NCBI GenBank assembly: GCA_016709385.1
Contig: JADJMW010000021.1
Span: 186,001 to 250,000, forward strand
DNA length: 64,000 bases
From: Candidatus Rubrivivax defluviihabitans
GTDB taxonomy: Bacteria > Pseudomonadota > Gammaproteobacteria > Burkholderiales > Burkholderiaceae_C
Direction of reading: 5' to 3'
Made by a program: the position numbers and the translations under genes. Below, in pieces: positions 9,989 to 20,903 of this stretch; the stretch's first letter is position 1, and every line of letters starts with the position of its first letter. The notes beneath the pieces were generated by a model. That model was not told the origin of the DNA and made no database searches. It saw only the letters and a program-made list of their open reading frames with translations.

Positions 9989-11239
9989 TCAGGTTTCGTC
10001 GGGCGGTTGGGTCTCGGCAGGGCTGTCGCGCTGCTGCCGCCTGGCACCGGGCCGGGCGTCCTGGCGCAAACGCTCCAGCAGGCGGCCGGTTTCGTCGCCG
10101 CTGGTGGTGGCGCGGGGCTGTCCGCGACGCCGTTCGATCAGCGGGGCGCGCACCTGGACCGGGTCCGGCACAGCCTGCGCCGGCGTCTCGTCGCGCCAGC
10201 GCGGGTCCGGCGGCCTGGGCGGCGCCAGCACGCGCCGCGCCAGTCCCAGCGCCAGCAAGGCCAGCATGGCCATCAGCGCCATCAGCAGGTCGCGCGACCG
10301 CCGCGCCTGCGACACGCGGTCCGACAGGGTTTCGGCCAGCACGTCACGCGTGGCGTCGAGCAGCCGGAACTGTGCCTGCAGCGCGGCCTCGCCGGCGGGC
10401 GCGGCGTCGGCGTCGAGCTGCTCGCGCAGCAGGCTGAAATAGCGGTCGGCGGCGGCGCCGGCCTCGGCCGTGGCCGCGGCCAGCGCGGGGCGCGGCACGG
10501 CCGAGTGTTCGATCATCTCGTTCAGGCGCCCCAGGCTGCGCGCCAGCGCGGCTTCGGTGGCAGCCATCTGGCGTTCGTCGGCGCGCCGGCCGGTGGCCGC
10601 GGGTGAACCGAGGGTGGCGATCTCGGTGGCGAGTCGCGGCAGGCTGCGCGTCATCACCGACGCCAGCAGCGCGGCGCCGGCCTCGCGGTGGCCGCCCAGC
10701 CCCGTGATGTCGGCCACCAGGTCGATGACCTGCAGCGTTTGTTCCACCAGCAGACGGTGGCCGAGGTCGCTCTCGGGCGCGGCGATCTGGCGTTGCTGGA
10801 TCTGCCGCGCCAGCAGCGCCCAGTCCTCGCGCAGCGCATTGGACTCTTCCACGGCGCGGTCGGTGGCCACCACCACCAGGGCGCCGGCGAGCTGCGCCAC
10901 GCGTTCGTCCACCTCGCCCTGACGCGAAAGCCGTTCGGCCTCCAGCGCTGCCTGGCCGCGCAAGACGCGGCCGGCCACGTCGCGGTGCGCGAGCAGGCTG
11001 CGCTGCACTGCCACCGTGCGGACCACTGGGTCGAGCCCGGCCTGCTCGTCCAGCGCCGCCTGCAGCTCGGCGCCCTGGTAGCGCAGCACCTGGAACAGCG
11101 GCAGCGCCACCATGGCCACGCCCACGGCACTGAGCACGGCGAGTTTGAAACGCGAAGGCGGGCGGCTGGTGGGCAAGTTGTCGGGCATGGGCGCGGGTGC
11201 TGGCACGGCGGCAGGGGGTGGTGGCTTGGGGCCCACCAT
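9989..11239 (-). CDS. Two-segment membrane protein with helical periplasmic sensor-like region
   Basis: Function unknown. The 416-residue protein has a Pro-rich cytoplasmic start, a membrane segment (FKLAVLSAVGVAMVALPLF), about 250 residues of helical Ala/Leu/Glu-rich sequence, a second membrane segment (LLMALMAMLALLALGLA) and a charged C-terminal tail of about 90 residues. This is the topology of the PilJ-like sensor part of type IV pilus chemoreceptors, but no methyl-accepting or kinase domain follows. The ATG at 11239 is chosen; a further ATG at 11188 is possible, and neither has a well-spaced ribosome site. It ends 20 bases from the convergent RND gene. Confidence 0.6.
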   Translation of the reverse strand: MVGPKPPPPAAVPAPAPMPDNLPTSRPPSRFKLAVLSAVGVAMVALPLFQVLRYQGAELQAALDEQAGLDPVVRTVAVQRSLLAHRDVAGRVLRGQAALEAERLSRQGEVDERVAQLAGALVVVATDRAVEESNALREDWALLARQIQQRQIAAPESDLGHRLLVEQTLQVIDLVADITGLGGHREAGAALLASVMTRSLPRLATEIATLGSPAATGRRADERQMAATEAALARSLGRLNEMIEHSAVPRPALAAATAEAGAAADRYFSLLREQLDADAAPAGEAALQAQFRLLDATRDVLAETLSDRVSQARRSRDLLMALMAMLALLALGLARRVLAPPRPPDPRWRDETPAQAVPDPVQVRAPLIERRRGQPRATTSGDETGRLLERLRQDARPGARRQQRDSPAETQPPDET

Positions 11240-11375
11240 CTCCCCTGCGATATCGGCGGCCCGGCCCCGGGGTTGAGCGCCGCAGGTGCCCGTGCGGCGC
11301 GCCACCGCGCGGGTGGTCGGCATTCGAGCAACACGTCACCTGCCGCCAGCGCGTCGCGTGCTGTCCGCCTTCACT

Positions 11376-12767
11376 TCAGCACTCGACGATATTCACCGCC
11401 AGCCCGCCGCGGGCCGTCTCCTTGTATTTGGTCATCATGTCGGCGCCGGTCTCTCGCATGGTCTTGATGACCTGGTCCAGGCTCACGAAATGCGTGCCGT
11501 CGCCGCGCAGCGCCATGCGGGCGGCGTTGATGGCCTTCACGCTGGCGATGGCGTTGCGTTCGATGCAGGGAATCTGCACCAGCCCGCCCACCGGGTCGCA
11601 GGTCAGCCCCAGGTGGTGTTCCATGCCGATCTCGGCGGCATTCTCGGCCTGTTCGGGTGTGCCGCCCATCACCGCGCACAGGGCACCGGCAGCCATGCTG
11701 CAGGCCACGCCCACCTCGCCCTGGCAGCCAACCTCGGCTCCGCTCAAGCTGGCGTTTTCCTTGTACAGCATGCCGATGGCGGCAGCGGTGAGCAGGAAGT
11801 CGATCACGCCCGCGTCGCTGGCTCCGGGAACGAAGCGCGTGTAGTAGTGCAGCACCGCGGGCACGATGCCGGCGGCGCCGTTGGTCGGCGCCGTGACGAC
11901 GCGGCCCCCGGCGGCGTTTTCCTCGTTCACGGCCAGCGCATACAGGTTGATCCAGTCCAGCACCTGCAACGGGTCGCGCAGGGCTTGTTCCGGATGCGAA
12001 GTGAGCGCTTCGCGCAGCGCCTTGGCGCGCCGCTTCACCTTGAAGCCGCCGGGCAGCACGCCGGCCGTGCGGCAGCCGCGTTCGACGCAGTCCTGCATCA
12101 CGCGCCAGATCTTCAGCAGGCCGGCGTCGATCTCGGTGTCGCTGCGCCAGTGGCGTTCGTTGCGCCGCATCACCTCGGCGATGCTGCAACCCAGCTCCTG
12201 AGTGAGCTGCAGCAGTTCGCCGCCGCTGTGGAAGGGGTGCGGCAGCACGGTCGTGTCGGGCGCGATGGCCTTGTGCCGTCGGCCGTCGGCGGCGACCTCC
12301 TCGCTGACGACGAAGCCGCCGCCCACCGAGTAGTAGATGCGTTGGTCGAGTTCGGCACCGCCGGCGTCGAGGGCGGTGAAGCGCATGCCGTTGGCGTGAA
12401 AGGGCAGGGTCTCCCGGCGGTGAAACTTCAGGTCGTCCTTCTCGATGAAGTCCACCTCGTGGCGGCCGAGCAGGGGCAGCCGCCGGCGGCCGCGGAAGGC
12501 GGCCAGCAGCGCCGGCACGGCGTCGACATCCACCGTTTCGGGCTCGTGCCCGGCCAGCCCCAGCAGCACGGCCTTGTCGCTGCCGTGGCCCTTGCCGGTA
12601 GCACCGAGCGAACCGTACAGGTGGGCCTGCACGCGCACCGTGCGCTCGAGCGTGCCGTCGCTGGCCAGCCGCGTCGCGAACAGCCGCGCGGCGCGCATCG
12701 GCCCCACGGTGTGCGAACTGCTGGGCCCGATGCCGATCTTGAACAGGTCGAAGACGGAAACAGCCAC
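11376..12767 (-). CDS. sdaA: L-serine ammonia-lyase, iron-sulfur type
   Basis: Deaminates L-serine to pyruvate and ammonia in the cytoplasm using a labile [4Fe-4S] cluster. The 463 residues start at a GTG (12767), giving the family N-terminus [20 protein letters not shown] with the serine-binding SSSHT. Conserved cysteines lie in the [14 protein letters not shown] and [13 protein letters not shown] segments near the C-terminal third. It lies 14 bases after the flavoprotein gene and downstream of gcvP, which suits disposal of serine formed from glycine. Confidence 0.93.
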   Translation of the reverse strand: MAVSVFDLFKIGIGPSSSHTVGPMRAARLFATRLASDGTLERTVRVQAHLYGSLGATGKGHGSDKAVLLGLAGHEPETVDVDAVPALLAAFRGRRRLPLLGRHEVDFIEKDDLKFHRRETLPFHANGMRFTALDAGGAELDQRIYYSVGGGFVVSEEVAADGRRHKAIAPDTTVLPHPFHSGGELLQLTQELGCSIAEVMRRNERHWRSDTEIDAGLLKIWRVMQDCVERGCRTAGVLPGGFKVKRRAKALREALTSHPEQALRDPLQVLDWINLYALAVNEENAAGGRVVTAPTNGAAGIVPAVLHYYTRFVPGASDAGVIDFLLTAAAIGMLYKENASLSGAEVGCQGEVGVACSMAAGALCAVMGGTPEQAENAAEIGMEHHLGLTCDPVGGLVQIPCIERNAIASVKAINAARMALRGDGTHFVSLDQVIKTMRETGADMMTKYKETARGGLAVNIVEC

Positions 12768-12781
12768 GTTGCGGCGTGCCT

Positions 12782-14047
12782 CTACGCGTGCGGCCGCGCG
12801 GCCAGCACGTCCATGCGCTTGCCGCGCGTGCTCATTTGCGAACCCACCAGCGGAATGGGGCGGCCGGGCAGCAGCATGTGCCAGTAGATCGGCTTGAAGG
12901 CGAGCTTGCCCAGGTGGTTCAGCCGCGTCTCTTCCAGCAACGTCATCGGGCCGATGCCGGGCAGCGGGAATTTGCCGGGCACGGGCTGGACGTCGTAGTT
13001 GAAGTCGACCAGGATGGCACGGCCGAAGCCGGTCTCGATGAAGCAGTTGGCGTGGCCGTCGGCCAGCGGCTCGGCGGCCTGGCCGGCCATCTCGCGCAGC
13101 AGGTTGTGCACCACCACGTCGGCCTGGAAATGCGCTACCGAGCCGGCCTTGGAGGTGGGCACGTTGGTGTTGTCGCCGAGCAGGAACACACGCTCGGCCT
13201 TCTTCGATTTCAGCGTGAGCTTGTCGGTGAGGCCGAAGCCCAGGCCGTCGCCGAGGCCGGCGTCGTCGATGAGATCGGACCCCTCGTGCGGCGGGATCGT
13301 CACCAGCAGGTCGTAGGGCACACGTTTGCCGTCGGGGCAGGACACGTCCTTGTCGGTGACCTCGGCCAGCGCTGCATTCGGCACGATCTGCACGCCCTTG
13401 GCGACCAGCATGCCGGTCAGCATGTCGTTGCACACCGGCTTGGTGAAGGCGCCGCTGAGCGGCGTCATCAGGGTCAGCCTGGTGCGCGAGCGGATGCCGC
13501 GCCGGGTGAGGTATTCGTCGACCAGGCAGACGAATTCGAGCGGCGCCACCGGGCACTTGATCGGCATTTCGGCGATGTCGACCAGGAGGTTGCCGCCTTC
13601 GAAGCGGTCCAGCGCGCCGGCCAGCGCGAGTGCGCTGTCGGGCGTGTAGAAGCCGTGCGCGCGCTGGCCCCAGCGCTCGGGCAGCCCTTCGATGGCGTCG
13701 ACCAGCGTGCGGCAGCCCAGCGCCAGCACCAGCCAGTCGTAGCCGTGCACGCCCTGGTCGGTGGTAACGGTGCGCGCCTGGGGGTCGATGGCGGCGATGG
13801 TTTCCTGCAAGTAGCTCACGCCCGGGCCTACGAAGTCGGCATTCGGGCGCTGGATGTCGGCCAGCGTGCGGTAGCCCGGCTTGCGGAAGGGCAGGAACAG
13901 CAGGCCGGGCTGGTAGGTGTGCATCGGCGAACGACCGATCAATTTCAGGTCGACCGCCAAGCCCTTGCGCCGGGCCTCGCGAGCCATCAGGTTGGACACG
14001 ACGAGGCCGCCGGTGCCGTCGCCGAGAACGAGAACCTTGTGGACCAT
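12782..14047 (-). CDS. Sulfide:quinone oxidoreductase-like FAD flavoprotein
   Basis: A 421-residue pyridine-nucleotide-disulfide-type flavoprotein. The N-terminal dinucleotide-binding motif [13 protein letters not shown] is at residues 6-18. [10 protein letters not shown] segment places a cysteine where sulfide:quinone reductases keep one of their redox cysteines; others occur in LGCRTL, PVCNDM, VSCPDG and NCFIETG. The C-terminal third is rich in Trp, Leu and Pro, as in quinone-binding members, and there is no signal peptide. Oxidation of sulfide with transfer to quinone is the likely role, but the exact subtype is uncertain and a flavocytochrome c-like or NDH-2-like oxidoreductase is possible. 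A strong AAGGAG lies upstream of the ATG at 14047. Confidence 0.65.
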   Translation of the reverse strand: MVHKVLVLGDGTGGLVVSNLMAREARRKGLAVDLKLIGRSPMHTYQPGLLFLPFRKPGYRTLADIQRPNADFVGPGVSYLQETIAAIDPQARTVTTDQGVHGYDWLVLALGCRTLVDAIEGLPERWGQRAHGFYTPDSALALAGALDRFEGGNLLVDIAEMPIKCPVAPLEFVCLVDEYLTRRGIRSRTRLTLMTPLSGAFTKPVCNDMLTGMLVAKGVQIVPNAALAEVTDKDVSCPDGKRVPYDLLVTIPPHEGSDLIDDAGLGDGLGFGLTDKLTLKSKKAERVFLLGDNTNVPTSKAGSVAHFQADVVVHNLLREMAGQAAEPLADGHANCFIETGFGRAILVDFNYDVQPVPGKFPLPGIGPMTLLEETRLNHLGKLAFKPIYWHMLLPGRPIPLVGSQMSTRGKRMDVLAARPHA

Positions 14048-14114
14048 CGCTTTGCTCCTTCAACTGCGGTCAGTGATCACCGCTCGTGGGTGCGCCGGCG
14101 GGCCACCTGGACCG

Positions 14115-17054
<2,940 letters not shown>

Positions 17055-17089
17055 CGTGGACTTCCGGGCAGGCGCAAGGAGGGTGGGGT

Positions 17090-17464
17090 CTACAGCGTCT
17101 TCAGCAGCGCGTCGTACGCCGGCGGGTCCATGAGCTGGTCGAACTCGGCCATGTCGGTGACGTGAACGGTGAAGAACCAGCCGTTGCCCAGCGGGTCGGT
17201 ATTGGCCAGTGACGGATCGGCGCGCAGCGCCTCGTTGACCTCGATGATCTCGCCGCCCACCGGCATGTAGAGGTCGGCGGCGGCCTTCACCGATTCCACG
17301 ACACCGGCCACTTCACCCTTCTTGTAGGTGCGGCCGACCTCGGGCAGTTCGACGAAGACGACGTCGCCCAGGGCCTCCTGCGCGTGGTGCGTGATGCCCA
17401 CGACGGCGGCTTCGTGGTCTTCGATATTGATCCACTCGTGGTCGGGCGTGTACATGGTGGTCAT
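17090..17464 (-). CDS. gcvH: Glycine cleavage system H protein
   Basis: A 124-residue lipoyl carrier that shuttles the aminomethyl intermediate between P-, T- and L-proteins. The lipoylation lysine is K60 in [12 protein letters not shown]. Length and the NDPLGNGW-like segment (here [11 protein letters not shown]) are typical. It lies between gcvT (31 bases upstream) and gcvP (35 bases downstream) and depends on the same riboswitch-controlled transcript. Confidence 0.98.
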   Translation of the reverse strand: MTTMYTPDHEWINIEDHEAAVVGITHHAQEALGDVVFVELPEVGRTYKKGEVAGVVESVKAAADLYMPVGGEIIEVNEALRADPSLANTDPLGNGWFFTVHVTDMAEFDQLMDPPAYDALLKTL

Positions 17465-17495
17465 CGGTGGGCTCCTGGTGTGGGTGTCGACTGCG

Positions 17496-18635
17496 TCAAC
17501 GTTGGTAGCGGTGGGGGTGGAAGGGCATGGTCGTCACGCGCATCGGCAGCCGTTTGCCGCGCACTTCGGCGTAGACCTCGTGCTGCGGACGGGCGTGGTC
17601 CGCGGGCAGGTAGGCCATGGCAATGGGCTGGTCGACGCTGGGCGCCAGCGTGCCGCTGGTCACGGTGCCGAGCTTGTGGCCGTGGGCGTCGAACAGGGCC
17701 GTGCCTTCGCGCACCGGCACGCGCTCCAGGCCGACCAGGCCGACACGCTTGCGCGGCGCGGCGCCGGCGAGCTGGCTCTCGATCACCGCCGCGCCCGGGT
17801 AAGCGCCGGCGCGCGCGCCGCCGGGACGGCGGACCCTCTGGATGGCCCAGGTCAGACCGGCCTCGACCGGCGTGGTGGTGGCATCGATATCGTGGCCGTA
17901 CAGGCACAGGCCGGCCTCCAGGCGCAGCGTGTCGCGCGCCCCCAGGCCGGCCGGCCGCACTTCGGGTTGTGCCAGCAGCGCCTCGGCCAGCGCCGTGGCC
18001 TGCTCGGCCGGCACCGAGATCTCGAAGCCGTCTTCGCCGGTATACCCTGAGCGCGTCACGAAGCAGGCCGCGCCGGCCAGATCGAACATGCCGCCGCTCA
18101 TGAAGACCAACTGCGCCACACCGCCGTTCAAGCGCGCCAGCGCCTTCACCGCCTGCGGGCCCTGCAGCGCGAGCAGTGCACGCTCGGGCATCGGCACCAC
18201 GGCGCAGCGGTGACCGATGGAGGTCTGCATGTGGCGCAGGTCGGCGTCCTTGCAGCCGGCGTTGACGACGAGGAACAGGTCGCCGAAGGTCGCGCCCGCT
18301 GCGGCCGGGTCGGGGCGAACGATCATCAGGTCGTCGAGCAGGCCGCCGCTGGCGTTGGTGAAGAAGGCGTAGCGCTGCCGGCCCACGCCGAGGTCGACCA
18401 CGTCCACCGGCACCAGGTGCTCCAAGGCCGCGGCGGCGTCGGCACCGACCAGCCGCACCTGGCCCATGTGCGAGACGTCGAACAAGGCCGCCGCCTCGCG
18501 GCAGTGCTTGTGCTCGGCCATCAGGCCGGCGGGGTATTGCACCGGCATGGCGTAGCCGGCGAAGGGCACCATGCGGGCACCCAGGCGCAGGTGCAACTCA
18601 TGCAGAGGGGTGTGGAGCAACGGGGTTTCGGTCAT
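17496..18635 (-). CDS. gcvT: Aminomethyltransferase, glycine cleavage T protein
   Basis: A 379-residue tetrahydrofolate-dependent enzyme that releases ammonia and forms 5,10-methylenetetrahydrofolate from the GcvH-bound intermediate. The family N-terminal segments (LHELHLRLGARMVPFAGY and LFDVSHMGQ) and the C-terminal barrel are present. The ATG at 18635 is preceded by GAAGGA, and a tandem glycine riboswitch occupies the leader. It is the first gene of the gcvTHP operon; gcvL (dihydrolipoyl dehydrogenase) is not in the window. Confidence 0.97.
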   Translation of the reverse strand: MTETPLLHTPLHELHLRLGARMVPFAGYAMPVQYPAGLMAEHKHCREAAALFDVSHMGQVRLVGADAAAALEHLVPVDVVDLGVGRQRYAFFTNASGGLLDDLMIVRPDPAAAGATFGDLFLVVNAGCKDADLRHMQTSIGHRCAVVPMPERALLALQGPQAVKALARLNGGVAQLVFMSGGMFDLAGAACFVTRSGYTGEDGFEISVPAEQATALAEALLAQPEVRPAGLGARDTLRLEAGLCLYGHDIDATTTPVEAGLTWAIQRVRRPGGARAGAYPGAAVIESQLAGAAPRKRVGLVGLERVPVREGTALFDAHGHKLGTVTSGTLAPSVDQPIAMAYLPADHARPQHEVYAEVRGKRLPMRVTTMPFHPHRYQR

Positions 18636-18661
18636 GGCGGAATCCTTCGAGGGCGTCGTCG

Positions 18662-18683
18662 CGTGCGCCGATGGTGGCGCACG
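18662..18683 (-). promoter_or_regulatory. Hairpin between glycine riboswitch and gcvT (candidate expression platform)
   Basis: A perfect 8-bp stem (CGTGCGCC / GGCGCACG) with a 6-base loop lies between aptamer 2 and the gcvT ribosome site, about 27 bases from the ATG. No run of T follows it on the minus strand, so it is not an ordinary intrinsic terminator. It may be the part of the leader that responds to glycine binding, for example by affecting ribosome access. That role is an inference. Confidence 0.4.
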
Positions 18684-18691
18684 AAAGCCCT

Positions 18692-18876
18692 CGCTGTCCG
18701 CTTTACCTGAGAGATTCGGCCCGCCCCGGCGGCTGGCCTTGCCCCTTCGGTGGACTGCGTGGCCTGGCACCCCGCAGCCTCTCTCCAGTGAGGAAGAAAA
18801 GTCAGTCCTTTTGCCTGAGCGTTCGAGGGGCTTGCCTCTGCGCCTTCGGCGGCTTCGATGAAGAAGCTCTCTCCTG
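18692..18876 (-). promoter_or_regulatory. Tandem glycine riboswitch upstream of gcvT
   Basis: Read on the minus strand, the leader has two successive glycine aptamers. Aptamer 1 starts with GGAGAGAG (18874 downward), continues with CGCCGAAGGCGCA and closes with AACGCTCAGGCAAAAGGACT (18823-18804). Aptamer 2 starts with ACTGGAGAGAGG (about 18788), contains CACCGAAGGGGCAAG and closes with AATCTCTCAGGTAAAGCGGA. These are the hallmark conserved blocks of the gcvT-type riboswitch. It precedes gcvT-gcvH-gcvP, where glycine binding normally switches expression on. Confidence 0.95.
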
Positions 18877-18885
18877 ACGGCAGCC

Positions 18886-18891
18886 AGTGTA
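18886..18891 (-). promoter_or_regulatory. Candidate -10 element for the gcv leader
   Basis: On the minus strand TACACT lies about 10 bases before the first aptamer, as expected for a transcript starting just ahead of the riboswitch. No good -35 hexamer is seen 16-18 bases further upstream, so an activator or a weak promoter would be needed. Confidence 0.3.
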
Positions 18892-18964
18892 GCAGTGGCC
18901 TCGGGGCTTCCGGTCGGGCGCGGCGGCAAGGCATGATGCGCTTCCCTCTCTTGCGAGACCGACC

Positions 18965-19786
18965 ATGAGCGCCACCCTTGAGGCCGACCGCGCGCAAGCC
19001 GCGCAGGCCATGTCGCGCCTGATGCAGGCCCACCGTTCGATTCGCGAATTCGCCCCGCGCGACATCGACCCGGCCTGGCTCGACACCGTGCTCGCCGAAG
19101 CCTTCGCCGGCTCCTCGTCCAGCGGCAACCTGAACATGGTGTCGGTGATCCGCACGCACGACCCGGGGCGCAAGGCCCGCCTTTGCGAGCTGCATTTCGG
19201 CCAACCCATGGTGAACCAGGCGCCGTGGGTGCTGACCTTTTGCGCCGATACCTTCCGCACCCGCCAGTGGCTGGCGCAGCGCGGCGCGCGACTGGGTTTT
19301 GCCGACTTCATCAGCTGGCACGTGGCCGCCTTCGACGCCATCATCCTGGCGCAGACCGCGGCGCTGGCGCTGGAAAGCCATGGCCTGGGCATCTGCTACA
19401 TGGGCACCACGCTGCACGCCATGCGCGAGATCGCCGACTTCCTGCTGTGCCCCGAGAACTGCCTGCCGGTGACGAGCCTGGTGGTGGGCTGGCCGGCCGA
19501 GGCGCCGGCGCAGCGCGACCGCCTGCCGCCGCCGGCCTGGATCCACGACGAGGTCTACCAGCGGCCCACGCCCGAGCAGATCGACGCCCGCTTCGCCGAG
19601 CGCGAGCGACGCGGCCGCGAGCGCTACCTGGCGCTCGGCACCGAGATGACGCAACTGTGGCAGGAGCACGGCATCACGTCGCTGGCGCAGTACTACACGA
19701 GCAAGATCAAATACGACCCCGATCGCTTCGCCGAGGACTCGGACAAGCTGCGTGCGCTGCTGGGCGAGCGCGGCTTCCTGGGTTGA
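18965..19786 (+). CDS. Nitroreductase family flavoprotein
   Basis: A 273-residue FMN-dependent NAD(P)H oxidoreductase of the nitroreductase fold. The N-terminal block RSIREFAPRDI is the typical FMN-phosphate-contacting start, and the mid-protein FADFISWHVAAFDAIILAQT and GLGICYMGT segments match the dimer/FMN region. The C-terminal extension of about 50 residues (QYYTSKIKYDP) is present in several proteobacterial members. It is divergent from gcvT across 330 bases that include the riboswitch. The physiological substrate is unknown. Confidence 0.85.
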   Translation: MSATLEADRAQAAQAMSRLMQAHRSIREFAPRDIDPAWLDTVLAEAFAGSSSSGNLNMVSVIRTHDPGRKARLCELHFGQPMVNQAPWVLTFCADTFRTRQWLAQRGARLGFADFISWHVAAFDAIILAQTAALALESHGLGICYMGTTLHAMREIADFLLCPENCLPVTSLVVGWPAEAPAQRDRLPPPAWIHDEVYQRPTPEQIDARFAERERRGRERYLALGTEMTQLWQEHGITSLAQYYTSKIKYDPDRFAEDSDKLRALLGERGFLG

Positions 19787-19891
19787 ACGCGCCTTGCGCC
19801 AGGGCGGTGGCAATCCCGATGCCGCTGCCGCCAGGCTGCATGTAAGGTAGGCGGGTTTTCGCAGCCCTTTGCCTTCAAGGAGACTTGTCCG

Positions 19892-20848
19892 ATGCGTATC
19901 GTCCGTTGGGTGGCCGTCGTCGCCGCCACTGCAGCCGCCCTGACCAGCACCCTGGCGCTGGCGCAGCAGCAGTTCGTCAACATCCTCACCGGCGGCCAGG
20001 CCGGCGTGTACTACCCGCTGGGCGTGGCCTTGTCGCAGATCTACGGCAAGGCGATCCCGAATGCCAAGGCCACGGCGCAGGTCACCAAGGCCTCGGCCGA
20101 GAACCTCAACCTGCTGCAGGCCGGCCGCGGCGAGCTGGCGTTGACGCTCGGTGATGCGCTGTCCGACGCCTGGAAGGGTGACGAGGAAGCCGGCTTCAAG
20201 ACCAAGCTCGACAAGCTGCGCGGGCTGTCGGCCACCTATAACAACTACATCCAGATCGTGGCCAGCGCCGATTCCGGCATCCGCACGCTGGCCGACCTGA
20301 AGGGCAAGCGCGTCTCGGTGGGCGCGGCCAAGTCGGGCACCGAGCTCAATGCGCGCGCCGTCTTCCGCGCCGCTGGGCTGAGCTACAAGGACCTGGCCAA
20401 GACCGAATTCCTGCCCTTCGGCGAGTCGGTGGAACTGATCAAGAACCGCCAGCTCGACGCCACGCTGCAGTCCGCGGGCCTGGGTGTGGCCTCGATCCGC
20501 GACCTGGCCACGTCGGTGAAGATCGTCGTCGTTCCGGTGCCGGCCGACGTCGTGGCCAAGATCGGCGACCCGGCCTACCAGCCGGCCGTCATTCCCGCCG
20601 GCACCTACGAAGGGCAGACGACCGACGTGGCGACGGCGGCGATCCCGAACTTCCTGGTCACGCACAGCGGCGTCTCCGACGAACTGGCCTACCAGATGGC
20701 CAAGGCGCTGTACGACAACCTGGACACGATGTACGCCGCGCACAACGCGGCCAAGGCGATCAAGCGCGAAAACGCGGTCAAGGGCATGCCGGTGCCGCTG
20801 CACCCGGGCGCCGAGCGCTACTACCGCGAAGTCGGCGTCATCAAGTAG
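19892..20848 (+). CDS. TAXI-family TRAP transporter substrate-binding protein
   Basis: A 318-residue periplasmic binding protein with a signal peptide (residues 1-24, ending LALA-QQQ). The segment FVNILTGGQAGVYYPLGVAL is the hallmark N-terminus of TAXI binding proteins, and ASAENLNLLQAGRGELAL follows. TAXI systems import organic anions, such as glutamate-like or dicarboxylate substrates, driven by an ion gradient; the substrate here is unknown. AAGGAG precedes the ATG. It is first in a run with the fused permease and a DUF1850 gene. Confidence 0.93.
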   Translation: MRIVRWVAVVAATAAALTSTLALAQQQFVNILTGGQAGVYYPLGVALSQIYGKAIPNAKATAQVTKASAENLNLLQAGRGELALTLGDALSDAWKGDEEAGFKTKLDKLRGLSATYNNYIQIVASADSGIRTLADLKGKRVSVGAAKSGTELNARAVFRAAGLSYKDLAKTEFLPFGESVELIKNRQLDATLQSAGLGVASIRDLATSVKIVVVPVPADVVAKIGDPAYQPAVIPAGTYEGQTTDVATAAIPNFLVTHSGVSDELAYQMAKALYDNLDTMYAAHNAAKAIKRENAVKGMPVPLHPGAERYYREVGVIK

Positions 20849-20903
20849 GTCCCTGAGTGGACGCGGCCTCGCGCGAAGAGCGCGGGCCACGCACGTGCCG
20901 CCG

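Noticed and set aside
18662..18683. Hairpin after the glycine riboswitch as a rho-independent terminator
   Set aside because: The stem is strong but no T run follows on the transcribed strand; it is kept as a structure of unknown mechanism.
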